A model generated the notes under the pieces. That model made no database searches. It was not told the origin of the DNA and was given only the letters and a program-made list of their open reading frames with translations. Source: a bacterium (GTDB lineage: Bacteria > DUMJ01). Taken from it: a stretch of 53,409 nucleotides of DNA. Within the stretch, counting starts at the first letter, position 1. Each line of letters starts with the position of its first letter. Shown here one piece after another: positions 37,189 through 49,417 of the stretch. The stretch spans positions 1 to 53,409 of the forward strand of contig JACIXS010000123.1 of assembly GCA_014360335.1 (NCBI GenBank), read 5' to 3'. Made by a program: the position numbers and the translations under genes.

Positions 37189-37452
37189 ATGTTAACTAGT
37201 AAAGCCTTGGTAATCATAGCATCTGTCATATCGGCTGGATTTGGTATGGGTATAGCGGTATTGGGGGGAGCATTAGGTGAGGGAAATGCTGTTTCCAAAG
37301 CTATGGAGTCTCTAGGGAGACAACCAGAAGCCCAGAGTTCTATTATGACGGTGCTACTATTGGGTCTTGCCTTTATAGAATCATTAGTAATATTTATGTT
37401 AGTCGTGGCACTTGTTCTAATCTTTGTGAATCCTTTTGTAGGGATGGTCTAG
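37189..37452 (+). CDS. atpE: AtpE, F-type ATP synthase subunit c
   Basis: Subunit c forms the rotor ring. The 87-residue hairpin has helix 1 (about 6-30), the polar loop RQPEA (44-48) that binds gamma/epsilon, and helix 2 (about 52-80) with ion-binding E64. E31 replaces the Gln32 of classical Na+ rings, and S65 follows E64, giving the two-carboxylate E-E-S pattern reported for the Na+-driven Fusobacterium nucleatum ring. The usual next Thr is Leu here. A Na+-binding ring is suggested, not shown. GGAGGTGAAG precedes the ATG, fitting high-copy synthesis. Confidence 0.96.
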   Translation: MLTSKALVIIASVISAGFGMGIAVLGGALGEGNAVSKAMESLGRQPEAQSSIMTVLLLGLAFIESLVIFMLVVALVLIFVNPFVGMV

Positions 37453-37455
37453 TGT

Positions 37456-37947
37456 ATGATAAGGTTTAGCTTTCCTACTTTTATTTTTCAGACAATAAAT
37501 TTCCTAGTTACTTTATATTTGATATACAGGTTTGTTTATAAACCTCTAGCCAATTATATATCTAAGAGACAGGAGACCATTCATAACGAACTTGAGCAAG
37601 CTAGGATGGAAAGAGAGAAAGCAGAAGCTTTAAGGATAGAGTATGAAGAGAAATTAAAAGAGGCACAGAAAAGGGCAGAGAGCATTATAGAAGAGGCTAA
37701 GCGTCAAGCAGAATTAGAAAGAGCTCAGATATTGGATAGGGCAAATAGAGAGGCACAGGCACTTCTAACAAGGGCTCAGAATGAGCTCTTACTTGAAAGG
37801 AGACATGCTATAGAGAAATTTAAGGAAGAGATTGTAGGTCTAATAATGGATTTAACTGCGAAACTTATAATAACTGAATTGAATAATAAGGACGAACTTA
37901 AAGAGAAGATACTGGAAGAGTATTTGGAGAGGGTAAAGAGTAACTGA
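37456..37947 (+). CDS. atpF: AtpF, F-type ATP synthase subunit b
   Basis: Subunit b is the peripheral stalk. The 163-residue protein has one N-terminal membrane helix (about 8-28) and a long charged coiled coil (about 35-150) with [22 protein letters not shown]. The C-terminus contacts delta. Only one b gene is present, so a homodimer is expected. The last base overlaps the first base of the fused delta-alpha gene. Confidence 0.95.
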   Translation: MIRFSFPTFIFQTINFLVTLYLIYRFVYKPLANYISKRQETIHNELEQARMEREKAEALRIEYEEKLKEAQKRAESIIEEAKRQAELERAQILDRANREAQALLTRAQNELLLERRHAIEKFKEEIVGLIMDLTAKLIITELNNKDELKEKILEEYLERVKSN

Positions 37948-39991
37948 TGAGAGCAATATCTTCTTCTAATACTATAGAGCTTTTGAGTGAAGAATTACTT
38001 AGAGTAGCAGTAAGAGAGGATAGAGAGGATGAATATAAGGTAATATTTAGGGACTTTCTAGATGAAATTACCTACAATCCTAAATTAAGCCTTATCTGGT
38101 TAGATAAAGACAGAGAAAGCAAAAAGAGGTTTATCGGGGAGAATCTTTCTAGTTTTCCTAAAAGATTCCTAGATTTTATTTTTAAAGTTATAGAGCTTCA
38201 ATTAGAGGATTCCCTTTATAATATATACCTTAGATTCATCGAGCTCTTAGAGAGTAACCAGTATCTAAAGGTAAGGGTTGAGTTGCCATTTTCAATCTCT
38301 GAAGAAAAGATAAGAGAACTTGAGCAGTATATAGCCGAACATCTTGGGAAAGAAGTCATATGTTCTATTCATATAAATGATAAGCTTATAAATGGGATCA
38401 AGATAGATATAGAGGAAGAGATAATAGACCTTTCAGTGAAGTCTCAACTAGATACACTAAGAGAAAGCTTAGAAGGTATAGAGATAGGAGATTCCTTCTA
38501 TGATATACTTGCCAAAGTCAAAGAGAAATTGAGTTCTTTTTCTGTAAAGCCTTTAAGACTTTCTCTAGGTAGGGTGGAGAGTATAAGAGACTGTGTGGTA
38601 AGCGCTTCTGGATTGAGGAATGCCAAGTATGGTGAATTGGTTATATTTCCCAATAACATCTACGGTATGGTGATGAATCTAGAAGAAAATTCCACAGGAA
38701 TTATACTCCTAGGACCATCAGATAAGGTCTCCGTAGGAGATACTATAAGAGCTACAGGAAGGGTGTTAGAGGTTCCTGTAGGAGAGAGTCTTATAGGTAG
38801 AGTAATAGACCCTCTTGGTAGGCCATTAGATGGAGGTCCTCCTATTGAAACTGATAGGGCCAGAAAGATAGAGGCTCTTGCACCTACCGTAGTTGAGAGA
38901 GAGCCAGTGAACACTCCTCTACAGACAGGTCTAAAGATTATAGATGCATTGTTCCCTATAGGAAGAGGACAGAGAGAATTAATAATAGGTGATAAACAAA
39001 CAGGTAAGACAGCTATAGCTATTGACACTATTCTCAACCAGAAAAATGAAGGTGTCATATGCATATATGTAGCCATAGGTCAGAAGGCAACATCTGTAGC
39101 TGAGATAGTAAAGATATTAGAAGAAAGAGGGGCTATGGATTATACAATTATAGTTTCAGCCTTTGCCAGTGAACCAGCTTCTTTATTGTACATAGCTCCA
39201 TACGCAGGATGCGCTATTGGGGAAGAGTTTATGTATCAAGGTAAAGATGTCCTCATAATATATGATGACCTTTCAAAACATGCAAAGGCTTATAGAGAAA
39301 TATCTCTACTCTTGAGGCGTCCTCCAGGTAGAGAAGCCTATCCTGGAGACATATTTTATCTCCATTCAAGACTCCTAGAACGCTCAGCCAAACTAAACAG
39401 CTACCTTGGAGGGGGATCTCTTACCGCACTACCGATAGTAGAGACCCAACAAGGGGATATATCTGCCTATATCCCAACTAATCTTATCTCTATAACTGAT
39501 GGACAGATATATCTAGATGCGTCCCTCTTCCATGAGGGGATAAGACCTGCAGTAGATGTGGGTTTGTCTGTCTCTAGGGTAGGGGGAAATGCCCAGATTA
39601 AAGCTATGCGGCAGGTAGCTGGAAGGCTAAGATTGGACCTCGCTCAATTCCGTGAAGTAGAGGCATTTGCTCAGATATCTACAGATATAGACCCAGCTAC
39701 TAGAAGTTTATTAGAAAGAGGCAGTAGAATAAGGGAGATACTGAAACAGCCTCAGTATAGCCCTATGGATGTAATAGACCAGGTTATTATACTATTTACT
39801 GTAACTAGAGGATATATGGACGAGATAATGCTCGATGAGATAGTTCACTTTCAAGATGAGTTATTAAAATATATAGATAGAAATTATAAGCACCTAAAAG
39901 ATAAGATAAAGATAGAAGGATTGACAGATGAAAATACTAGAGAGCTTACAAAGGCTATATTTGAATTTAAAAGGACATTTAGTAGTGAATA

Positions 39992-39992
<1 letters not shown>
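37947..39992 (+). CDS. atpA: Fused ATP synthase delta-alpha subunit (AtpH-AtpA)
   Basis: One 681-residue frame encodes delta and alpha in series. Residues 1-178 are a delta/OSCP subunit: a helical N-terminal domain, then [20 protein letters not shown] and [22 protein letters not shown]. Alpha begins near 180 and continues to 681: [16 protein letters not shown], the P-loop GDKQTGKTA at 348-356, IYDDLSKHA and a normal C-terminal domain. There is no stop, frameshift sign or in-frame ATG at the junction. An AGGAG at 38486-38490 lies just upstream of the alpha part but the nearest ATG (38500) is out of frame. The expected F1 has three alpha and one delta, so stoichiometry is puzzling. It overlaps atpF and atpG by 1 nt each. 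Confidence 0.93.
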
Positions 39993-42653
<2,661 letters not shown>

Positions 42654-42658
42654 AGAGG

Positions 42659-43906
42659 ATGAAACTGAAGATAGAAGGTGGAGTAAGGTTAACAGGAGAA
42701 GTAGATATAATTGGTGCCAAAAACTCAGCCCTCCCAATAATGGCTGCTACATTACTTACTACTGGAAAGAACATTCTACATAATATACCTGACCTTAAAG
42801 ATGTTCACACTATGATGAGTATGTTAGAGGTTTTTGGAGCTAAATTAAAACTCAAAAAGAATATTCTCCAAGTTACCATAGATGAACTAAATCATATAGA
42901 CCCACCAGAGGACCAGGTGAAACAGATGAGGGCATCATTCCTTGTTGCTGGTCCACTCTTGGCTAGACTTGGCAAGATTCGTATCCCTCTTCCAGGAGGC
43001 TGTCAGATAGGGTCTAGACCAGTAGACTTACATCTGAAAGGTTTCCAAGCCCTAGGAGCCAAAGTAGCTAGTGAACATGGCTATGTTGAGTTAGAAAGCA
43101 AAGGATTAAAGGGAGCATCTATATATCTTGACCTACCTACTGTAACTGGAACTGAGAATATTATGATGGCAGCTGTATTAGCCAAGGGAAAGACAGAGAT
43201 TATTAACGCTGCTAAAGAACCCGAAGTCGTTGATCTGGCAAATGCCCTGAATAAGATGGGAGCAAAGATAAAGGGTGCAGGAACAGACAGGATTGAGATT
43301 GAAGGGGTAGATGCTCTATCGCCTATAGAATACACTATAATTCCTGATAGGATAGAGGCAGGGACATTTCTTGTAGCTGGTGCGATTACCGGAGGAGAAG
43401 TTACTATTAGAGGAGCAAGAAAGGAACATCTTGGTGCTGTATTAGGTAAACTTGAAGAGATGGGGCATAAGATAGAGGCGGAAGATGATAAGATAACCAT
43501 TGTAGCAAAGAGTGTAGGAAAAGCATGTGACATTACAACTGCCCCCTATCCAGGATTTCCTACAGATATGCAGGCACTTTTCGCTAGTCTGTTAGGAGTA
43601 TCTAAGGGGACAAGCGTTATAACAGAGACGATATTCGATAGGAGATTTGGCTTTGTTGACGAACTTGTTAGAATGGGAGCAAATATGAAGGTGCAAGGGA
43701 ATACACTAATAGTAGTAGGAGTAAAGAGATACTCTGGTGCTAGCGTTACAGCTGGAGACCTAAGAGCTGGAGCTGCTCTTATAATGGCAGGACTAAATGC
43801 AGATGGGATTACAGAGATTTCAGGACTTGAGCACATAGAGAGAGGCTACGAGAGTATAGACAAAAAACTTAAGCTGTTAGGAGCTAAGGTCTCTATCGAA
43901 CTTTAG
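42659..43906 (+). CDS. murA: MurA, UDP-GlcNAc enolpyruvyl transferase
   Basis: MurA starts peptidoglycan synthesis by transferring enolpyruvate from PEP to UDP-GlcNAc. The 415-residue protein has the N-terminal GAKNSALPIMAA (near 19-30), active-site Cys in GGCQIGSRPVDLHL (near 114-127; the fosfomycin target), and DRIEAGTFLVAGA. It directly follows atpC, a Firmicutes-type link. 48 nt separate it from bamA, one of the larger gaps in this run. Confidence 0.97.
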   Translation: MKLKIEGGVRLTGEVDIIGAKNSALPIMAATLLTTGKNILHNIPDLKDVHTMMSMLEVFGAKLKLKKNILQVTIDELNHIDPPEDQVKQMRASFLVAGPLLARLGKIRIPLPGGCQIGSRPVDLHLKGFQALGAKVASEHGYVELESKGLKGASIYLDLPTVTGTENIMMAAVLAKGKTEIINAAKEPEVVDLANALNKMGAKIKGAGTDRIEIEGVDALSPIEYTIIPDRIEAGTFLVAGAITGGEVTIRGARKEHLGAVLGKLEEMGHKIEAEDDKITIVAKSVGKACDITTAPYPGFPTDMQALFASLLGVSKGTSVITETIFDRRFGFVDELVRMGANMKVQGNTLIVVGVKRYSGASVTAGDLRAGAALIMAGLNADGITEISGLEHIERGYESIDKKLKLLGAKVSIEL

Positions 43907-43954
43907 GTATGTTTAATTCATACATTCTGTATAGTTAAAAGAAGGAGGGCTAGA

Positions 43955-45859
43955 TTGTTTAGAAGGATAATATTAGTATTAGTTTTATTTGTGTTTTTAA
44001 ATTCTATTTTGATTAACTTTGCCTTATCAAGCGAAAAGATAAAAATATCTGGGGTTGAGATACAAGGAAATCGTAACATCTCTAAAGAAGAGATAATAAA
44101 AATTTTGGAATTACCCGAAGAGGTAGATGAAGATACAATAAGAGCAAGTCTACAAAAGGTATTAAATATGGGATACTTCTCTAATGTCGATGCTGGTATA
44201 AGGGTAGTTCAGGATAAGTATATCCTAGTAATAAATGTAAAAGAAGCTCCTATATTCAAAGGAGTCAAGGTGATAGGTAACAAGGAGATAACCACTGATG
44301 AGATAGTAAACCTAATCTCGCTAAAACCGGGGACTACTATAAATCTTATTACTCTGAATCAAGATTTGAGTAAAATTGCAGACCTATATAAGAGTAAAGG
44401 ATACGTTGGAGCTAATTTCCAAGTCAATGTAACAGAGGATGGATGGGTAATTATAAACATAAATGAGGGTCCAACTGTCTCTGGATTCAAATTTAAGGGG
44501 AATACGGTACTAGCTTCTACAGCTATAGAAAAGTCGCTAGAAGGTTATAAGGGGAAAACCTTATCTATAAATCTCTTAAGAGATATGGCTCTTAATATCC
44601 AAGAGCTGTATAATAAAAATGGATATCCTGCATGTGTTATCCTTAATGCCTATAGTGATGAAAAAGGGGTAGTAACATTTGAGATAGGAGAGGGTAGAAT
44701 CTCAAAGATAGTTCTCGAAGGCAATCAGAAGACTAAAGACTATGTAATCCTTAGAGAAATGGAAACTAAGGTAGGAGATATCCTTAATAAGAATAAGATA
44801 CAGAAGGACCTACAGAAGATATTTAATCTCGGTTATTTCTCGGATGTAAATGCAGATATAAGATCTGCAGAGACACCTGGAGAGATAGTCCTTACAATTA
44901 AGGTAGTAGAACAACTTACTGGACAAGCTAATGGAGGCTTAGCTTATAGCACTAGGGAGGGGGTTTCTCTAGTTTTAGGTATCAGAGATTCTAATCTATT
45001 TGGAACTGGGAGAAATTTAGGTCTATATCTAAATATAGGTTTTACTGCCCACGATGTAACGATAAACTATACAGAGCCTTATATCTTTGGCACAACAGGA
45101 ACTTTAAACAGTTCTCTAATATGGAGACAGGCAGATACTACAGATATTATAGAGAATACAGAGGTCAGTTATCTGGAGGATAGAAAGACCCTTGAATTAG
45201 TATTAGATAAGCCAATAAATAATGAACTAAAAGGTTCGATAGGTTTTTCCTACAATGACATAAATTATCAAGCTAAAGAAGGGGAAACTTTGCCGGATAT
45301 AATAAAATCTGGTATCTCAAGCGCTGTAGTATTAGGGATAGCAAAAGATACTAGGGATGTAATATTAAATCCTACAAAAGGAGACTACTATGGGTTAAAC
45401 CTAAAGCAGGGTGGAGGTATACTTGGTGGAGATTTTAATTTTACTAAGATTAATCTTGACTTACGTTGGTATTTCCCTATCTCCGATAAAGATACATTCG
45501 CCATAAATTATCTCTGGGGATTAGGGTTTGGTGAACTGCCCTATATAGAGAAGTTTAGTGTGGGAGGGGTAAATTCTGTAAGAGGACTACCAGAAAACTG
45601 GAGGAAGTCTGACTATGTAGAGCTACTAAGTCTTGAATATAGAAATAAGATACAGGATAATATATTTGGTGTAATCTTTATAGACCTTGGAAATGGATGG
45701 AAAACTGGAGAGACGATAAATCCTGTGGATTTGTATACAGGTATAGGGCTTGGATTAAGAATAATGATCCCTCCTATGGGTTTGTTGAGGTTGGACTATG
45801 GTTGGGGTAGCTATGACTGGCAGGGGAGATTCTATTTTAGTATAGGACAAAAATTCTAG
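43955..45859 (+). CDS. bamA: BamA/Omp85 outer membrane assembly protein
   Basis: BamA folds beta-barrel proteins into the outer membrane. The 634-residue protein has a signal peptide (about 1-25), four POTRA-like domains (about 30-98, 99-172, 173-247, 248-318; each with a V/F-x-G-N motif such as IQGNRNIS, VIGNKEIT, FKGNTVLA, LEGNQKTK), and a C-terminal barrel ending in F with VGGVNSVRGLPENW, the barrel-lumen VRG motif. The family norm is five POTRAs and about 800 residues, so this is a shorter form, common in diderm Firmicutes relatives. The start is TTG 43955 with GGAGGG upstream. This is strong evidence for an outer membrane. Confidence 0.94.
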   Translation: MFRRIILVLVLFVFLNSILINFALSSEKIKISGVEIQGNRNISKEEIIKILELPEEVDEDTIRASLQKVLNMGYFSNVDAGIRVVQDKYILVINVKEAPIFKGVKVIGNKEITTDEIVNLISLKPGTTINLITLNQDLSKIADLYKSKGYVGANFQVNVTEDGWVIININEGPTVSGFKFKGNTVLASTAIEKSLEGYKGKTLSINLLRDMALNIQELYNKNGYPACVILNAYSDEKGVVTFEIGEGRISKIVLEGNQKTKDYVILREMETKVGDILNKNKIQKDLQKIFNLGYFSDVNADIRSAETPGEIVLTIKVVEQLTGQANGGLAYSTREGVSLVLGIRDSNLFGTGRNLGLYLNIGFTAHDVTINYTEPYIFGTTGTLNSSLIWRQADTTDIIENTEVSYLEDRKTLELVLDKPINNELKGSIGFSYNDINYQAKEGETLPDIIKSGISSAVVLGIAKDTRDVILNPTKGDYYGLNLKQGGGILGGDFNFTKINLDLRWYFPISDKDTFAINYLWGLGFGELPYIEKFSVGGVNSVRGLPENWRKSDYVELLSLEYRNKIQDNIFGVIFIDLGNGWKTGETINPVDLYTGIGLGLRIMIPPMGLLRLDYGWGSYDWQGRFYFSIGQKF

Positions 45860-45872
45860 ATATAGGGAGTTG

Positions 45873-46346
45873 ATGTGTAAGATGAATAAAGGATTAATAG
45901 TTTTAGCGTTGATTGTAGGTATAGTTGGTATCGTCCTTTGGGGAGTAAGTATTCCAAGGTATGGCTTCGCTCTGGATACTCTTAAAGTTGGTTATATAGA
46001 TATAAATAGAGTCTTAGAAAATCATCCTAGGATAGAAAAGGCAAAGAAAGATATAAATGACTTTGCCCTAAAAACTAAAGAAGAATATCAGAAACAATTA
46101 GATGAAGCAGTAAAGAATAAAACAGCTGCTGAAGCTCAACAGTTGAAGACAGAGTATGAAGCCAGACTAAATCAGGTTGTAGCACAAAAACAGCAGGAAA
46201 TATTAAAACCTATACTTGATGATATAAAGTTGACAGTTAGGGATGTAGCTAAGAAAAAAGGGATAGATATAGTTCTAAGGGGTGAGATAGTGATAGTTGG
46301 TGGTGTAGACATTACTGACGATGTCATAAAGGCTATAAAGAAATGA
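45873..46346 (+). CDS. OmpH/Skp-like periplasmic chaperone
   Basis: Skp/OmpH holds unfolded outer membrane proteins for BamA. The protein (157 residues from ATG 45873) has an N-terminal hydrophobic signal (MNKGLIVLALIVGIVGIVLW), then VGYIDINRVLENHPRIEKAK, a long coiled coil (about 60-130) and a beta-rich end (GIDIVLRGEIVIVGGVDIT). A later ATG at 45882 is an alternative start; GGGAG at 45864-45868 fits neither perfectly. Immediate linkage to bamA and lpxD is the usual order. Confidence 0.9.
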   Translation: MCKMNKGLIVLALIVGIVGIVLWGVSIPRYGFALDTLKVGYIDINRVLENHPRIEKAKKDINDFALKTKEEYQKQLDEAVKNKTAAEAQQLKTEYEARLNQVVAQKQQEILKPILDDIKLTVRDVAKKKGIDIVLRGEIVIVGGVDITDDVIKAIKK

Positions 46347-47353
46347 GATATACCTTGAAAGAAATAGCTCAGCTTATAAATGGAAGATTATATGGACCAC
46401 CTGAGTTAGTTATAACTGGAATAAACTCACCAGACCTAGCAAAAGAGACAGATATATGTATCATCTACGATGAGAAATTCTTAGAGTTAGCAAAAGGGCA
46501 TAATGTAGGAGCGGTTGTGATTAAAGAAGGCTTAACAATTGATAAGCCTCATATAGTAGTAGATGACCCTAGAGCTGTTATGCCAACTCTTCTAAATCTA
46601 TTTGTTAAGAAGAAAGAACTTAGAGGAATAGATAATACTGCTATTATTGGAAATAACTGCACTATTCCAGAGAGCTGTTTTGTAGGTCCATACGTAGTTA
46701 TAGGGGATAATGTAAAGCTTGGAGAGAGAGTTGTCATTATGGCTGGAAGTAAGATAGGAGACGAAGTTATAATTGGAGATGACTCTGTTGTAGGATATAA
46801 TGTAGTAGTAGAAGATAGAACTATCATAGGTAAAAGGGTCAAAATACAGCCTGGTGCAGTTATAGGTAAAGAAGGTTTTGGGTTCTATAGAAGCAAGGAT
46901 GGTTATATTAGGATTCCTCATCTAGGTAATGTAATAGTAGAAGATGACGTAGAAATTGGAGCTAATAGTATAGTAGACAGGGCAACTCTGGGATCTACAG
47001 TTATCAAGAAGGGAACAAAGATAGACAGTCTAGTATTGGTTGCTCATAATGTAAAGATAGGCGAAGATACTGCGATAGCTGGACAGACTGGAATAGCGGG
47101 GAGTTCCGAGATAGGTAACAGGTGTATGCTTGGTGGACAGGTAGGAATAGTAGACCATGTCAAAATTGGAGATGATTCAATAATACTAGCCCAGGCAGGG
47201 GTTATAGGAGATATACCCTCTAACTCGATTTTTTCTGGCACACCAGCTAGACCTCACCGAGATTGGCTAAAGGCTCAGGCAATACTACTAAGATTACCTA
47301 GAATAATCAAGAGGTTGAAGTTAAAAGATGAAACAGACAACGATAAAGAGTAG
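46343..47353 (+). CDS. lpxD: LpxD, UDP-3-O-acyl-glucosamine N-acyltransferase
   Basis: LpxD adds the second acyl chain in lipid A synthesis, from acyl-ACP. The 336-residue protein has the N-terminal uridine-binding domain (about 1-100) and a left-handed beta-helix of hexapeptide repeats (about 105-310; IGDNVKLGERVVIMAGS, IGDEVIIGDDSVVGYN). The catalytic His is in LVLVAHNVKIGE (near 231-242) and EGFGFYR is conserved. The C-terminal helix overlaps lpxC by 26 nt. Confidence 0.96.
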   Translation: MRYTLKEIAQLINGRLYGPPELVITGINSPDLAKETDICIIYDEKFLELAKGHNVGAVVIKEGLTIDKPHIVVDDPRAVMPTLLNLFVKKKELRGIDNTAIIGNNCTIPESCFVGPYVVIGDNVKLGERVVIMAGSKIGDEVIIGDDSVVGYNVVVEDRTIIGKRVKIQPGAVIGKEGFGFYRSKDGYIRIPHLGNVIVEDDVEIGANSIVDRATLGSTVIKKGTKIDSLVLVAHNVKIGEDTAIAGQTGIAGSSEIGNRCMLGGQVGIVDHVKIGDDSIILAQAGVIGDIPSNSIFSGTPARPHRDWLKAQAILLRLPRIIKRLKLKDETDNDKE

Positions 47354-48146
47354 TGTTGAAATAAAAGGCATTGGATTACATACTGGGAAAGAGAGTAGAA
47401 TCATAATTTCTCCTGCTCCCGCGGATACTGGTATAGTCTTTAACTTTGCGGACAAGGACTCTTTAAAAGTTAACGTAGATAGTATGATTATATCTACGAA
47501 TAGAGGGACTATCCTAGCGCATAACGGATACTCTATATATACGGTAGAACATATACTTTCAGCCCTTAATGGATTAGAGATAGATAATGCAGAGATCATG
47601 TTAGAAGGTGAAGAGATACCATCCTGTGATGGAAGTGCTAAGGCTTTTGTAGAAAAGTTGAAAGATGCTGGTATAGAAATTTTAGGCAAAGCTAGAAATA
47701 TAATCCAGCTTCCAGAACCTATATGGATATTTAATGGAGATAAAGGTATATTTGCATTGCCAAGCGATAGACTTTCTATTTATTATGCTATAGAATTTCC
47801 TTGGATAGGAAAACAGTGGATATTTTACGAACACAGCCCTTCTAGGTATGAACAGGAGATTGCTCCTGCTAGGACATTTGGCTTTGAAGAAGAGATAGAA
47901 ATGTTGATGACCGAAGGTTTGGCAAAGGGAGGAAGTTTTCTGAATTCGATCATAGTTGGTAGGAATGGATATTCATCACCACTTAGATATCCCGATGAAT
48001 TTGTAAGGCATAAACTCTTGGACCTTATGGGAGACATCTATTTGTTAGGTAGACGTATTAATGCTACAATATTTGTAGTGAAGGGTGGACATAATCTTCA
48101 TGTAGAGTTAGTAAAGAGGATAAAAGAGGTGATTAATGATAGATAG
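47328..48146 (+). CDS. lpxC: LpxC, UDP-3-O-acyl-GlcNAc deacetylase
   Basis: LpxC is a zinc enzyme for the committed step of lipid A synthesis. The 272-residue protein has GIGLHTGKES (near 15-24), TVEHILSALNGL with the zinc His and neighbouring Glu (near 71-82), ARTFGFEEE, KGGSFLNSIIVG, and RHKLLDLMGD with the remaining zinc His and Asp. GGHNLH holds the C-terminal His. It is about 30 residues shorter than E. coli LpxC but complete. It is not fused to FabZ, as occurs in some phyla. It overlaps fabZ by 11 nt. Confidence 0.96.
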   Translation: MKQTTIKSSVEIKGIGLHTGKESRIIISPAPADTGIVFNFADKDSLKVNVDSMIISTNRGTILAHNGYSIYTVEHILSALNGLEIDNAEIMLEGEEIPSCDGSAKAFVEKLKDAGIEILGKARNIIQLPEPIWIFNGDKGIFALPSDRLSIYYAIEFPWIGKQWIFYEHSPSRYEQEIAPARTFGFEEEIEMLMTEGLAKGGSFLNSIIVGRNGYSSPLRYPDEFVRHKLLDLMGDIYLLGRRINATIFVVKGGHNLHVELVKRIKEVINDR

Positions 48147-48627
48147 AGAGGTTTCTACCTTAAACATATATGACCTATTGAATATACTCCCCCATAGATA
48201 TCCATTTCTTCTAGTAGATAAGATTATAGAGTATGAGAAAGGGAAAAGGGTAAAGGGGATAAAAAATGTAACTATAAATGAACCTTATTTTCCAGGGCAT
48301 TTCCCAGAGATCCCTATAACCCCTGGAGTTATCATTATAGAGACCATGGCTCAGATAGCTGGAATACTCCTATTAGAAGAGGCAAAAGAAAAGGACCAAT
48401 TAGCTATACTAAGTGGAGTAGATAAGGTAAGATTCCGCAGGATGGTAAGACCAGGGGATCAGATAGTTATAGAGGCAGAGATTCTTCAGAAAAAGATTAA
48501 TTTCTGTAAGATGAAGTGTACCGCATATGTGGAGAATTATGTGGTAGCAGAAGGAGAGTTATTGATAGCTTTATATAAGGAGGATTCTATCCGTGACATA
48601 TATACATCCAACAGCAATAATAGATGA
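48136..48627 (+). CDS. fabZ: FabZ, 3-hydroxyacyl-ACP dehydratase
   Basis: FabZ dehydrates 3-hydroxyacyl-ACP in fatty acid elongation and competes with LpxA for the same substrate, which explains its location. The 163-residue hot-dog-fold protein has LPHRYPFLLVDKI with catalytic His (near 19-31), GHFPEIPITPGV, and ETMAQIAG with catalytic Glu. It overlaps lpxA by 35 nt, so the two levels are probably linked. Confidence 0.96.
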   Translation: MIDREVSTLNIYDLLNILPHRYPFLLVDKIIEYEKGKRVKGIKNVTINEPYFPGHFPEIPITPGVIIIETMAQIAGILLLEEAKEKDQLAILSGVDKVRFRRMVRPGDQIVIEAEILQKKINFCKMKCTAYVENYVVAEGELLIALYKEDSIRDIYTSNSNNR

Positions 48628-49417
48628 GTCAGTAAAATTAGGGGACGATGTAGAGATTGGTCCATATGTAATAATAAAGCATGATACTGTGATAGGTGCT
48701 GGAACGAAGATTGACTCTCACTGTATCATAGGTCCATGGGTCACTATAGGTAGGAGATGTGAAATATATGGAGGCTGTTCTATAGGGGCTCCTCCACAGG
48801 ACGTTCGATATAGAGGAGAGAGAAGTTTTGTTATCATTGGAGATAATAATATACTAAGGGAGTTTGTCACTATACACAGGGCATCGGGTAAAGATAAAGC
48901 CACTATAATAGGAGATAATAACTTTCTTATGGCGTATTCCCATGTAGCTCATAACTGCAAACTCGGGAATGGTATAACTATGGCTAACTCTTCGAACCTA
49001 GCAGGTTATGTAGAGGTTCACGACAAGGCGGTTATAGGAGGGATAGTAGGGGTTCATCAGTTTGTAAGAATAGGCAGACTAGCTATGGTAGGAGCTTGCT
49101 CTAAGGTTGTCCAGGATGTTCTCCCTTTTTCTCTTGTTGATGGTCATCCCGCAAAAGCCTATGGGATAAATGTAGTTGGTCTTAGAAGGGCAGGGTATCC
49201 ACCAGAGATAAGAAGTATCATCCAGAAGGCTTTTAAGATCTTTTACTTTTCTCATCCAGGTAGGGTGAAATCGCTAATAACCTTAGAAGAGGAGCTGGAG
49301 GATATACCTGAGATAGAAGAGATGGTAGAATTCATTAAAAATAGCAGGAGGGGAATAGTAAAGGCTGCTAGAGAAGCTCTACAATGGGACGTTCAAACAT
49401 TCTTAGAGAGCATGTGA
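48593..49417 (+). CDS. lpxA: LpxA, UDP-GlcNAc O-acyltransferase
   Basis: LpxA transfers a 3-hydroxyacyl chain to UDP-GlcNAc, the first step of lipid A synthesis. The 274-residue protein starts at GTG 48593. It has a left-handed beta-helix (IHPTAIIDESVKLGDDVEIG, then VIGAGTKIDSHCIIG), YRGERSFVIIGDNNILREF, the catalytic His in MAYSHVAHNCKLG, and a C-terminal helical domain (about 190-274). It is slightly longer than the usual 262 residues. The stop overlaps lpxB. Confidence 0.96.
   Translation: MTYIHPTAIIDESVKLGDDVEIGPYVIIKHDTVIGAGTKIDSHCIIGPWVTIGRRCEIYGGCSIGAPPQDVRYRGERSFVIIGDNNILREFVTIHRASGKDKATIIGDNNFLMAYSHVAHNCKLGNGITMANSSNLAGYVEVHDKAVIGGIVGVHQFVRIGRLAMVGACSKVVQDVLPFSLVDGHPAKAYGINVVGLRRAGYPPEIRSIIQKAFKIFYFSHPGRVKSLITLEEELEDIPEIEEMVEFIKNSRRGIVKAAREALQWDVQTFLESM

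Noticed and set aside
38483-38504. Internal ribosome-binding site giving a separate alpha subunit
   Set aside because: AGGAG is present, but the following ATG (38500) is out of frame and stops after a few codons; no standard in-frame start is at a proper distance.
43911-43935. A promoter or hairpin (GTATG...CATAC, then TATAGT) between murA and bamA
   Set aside because: The stem is only 5 bp and AT-rich, and no credible -35 lies 16-18 nt before TATAGT.
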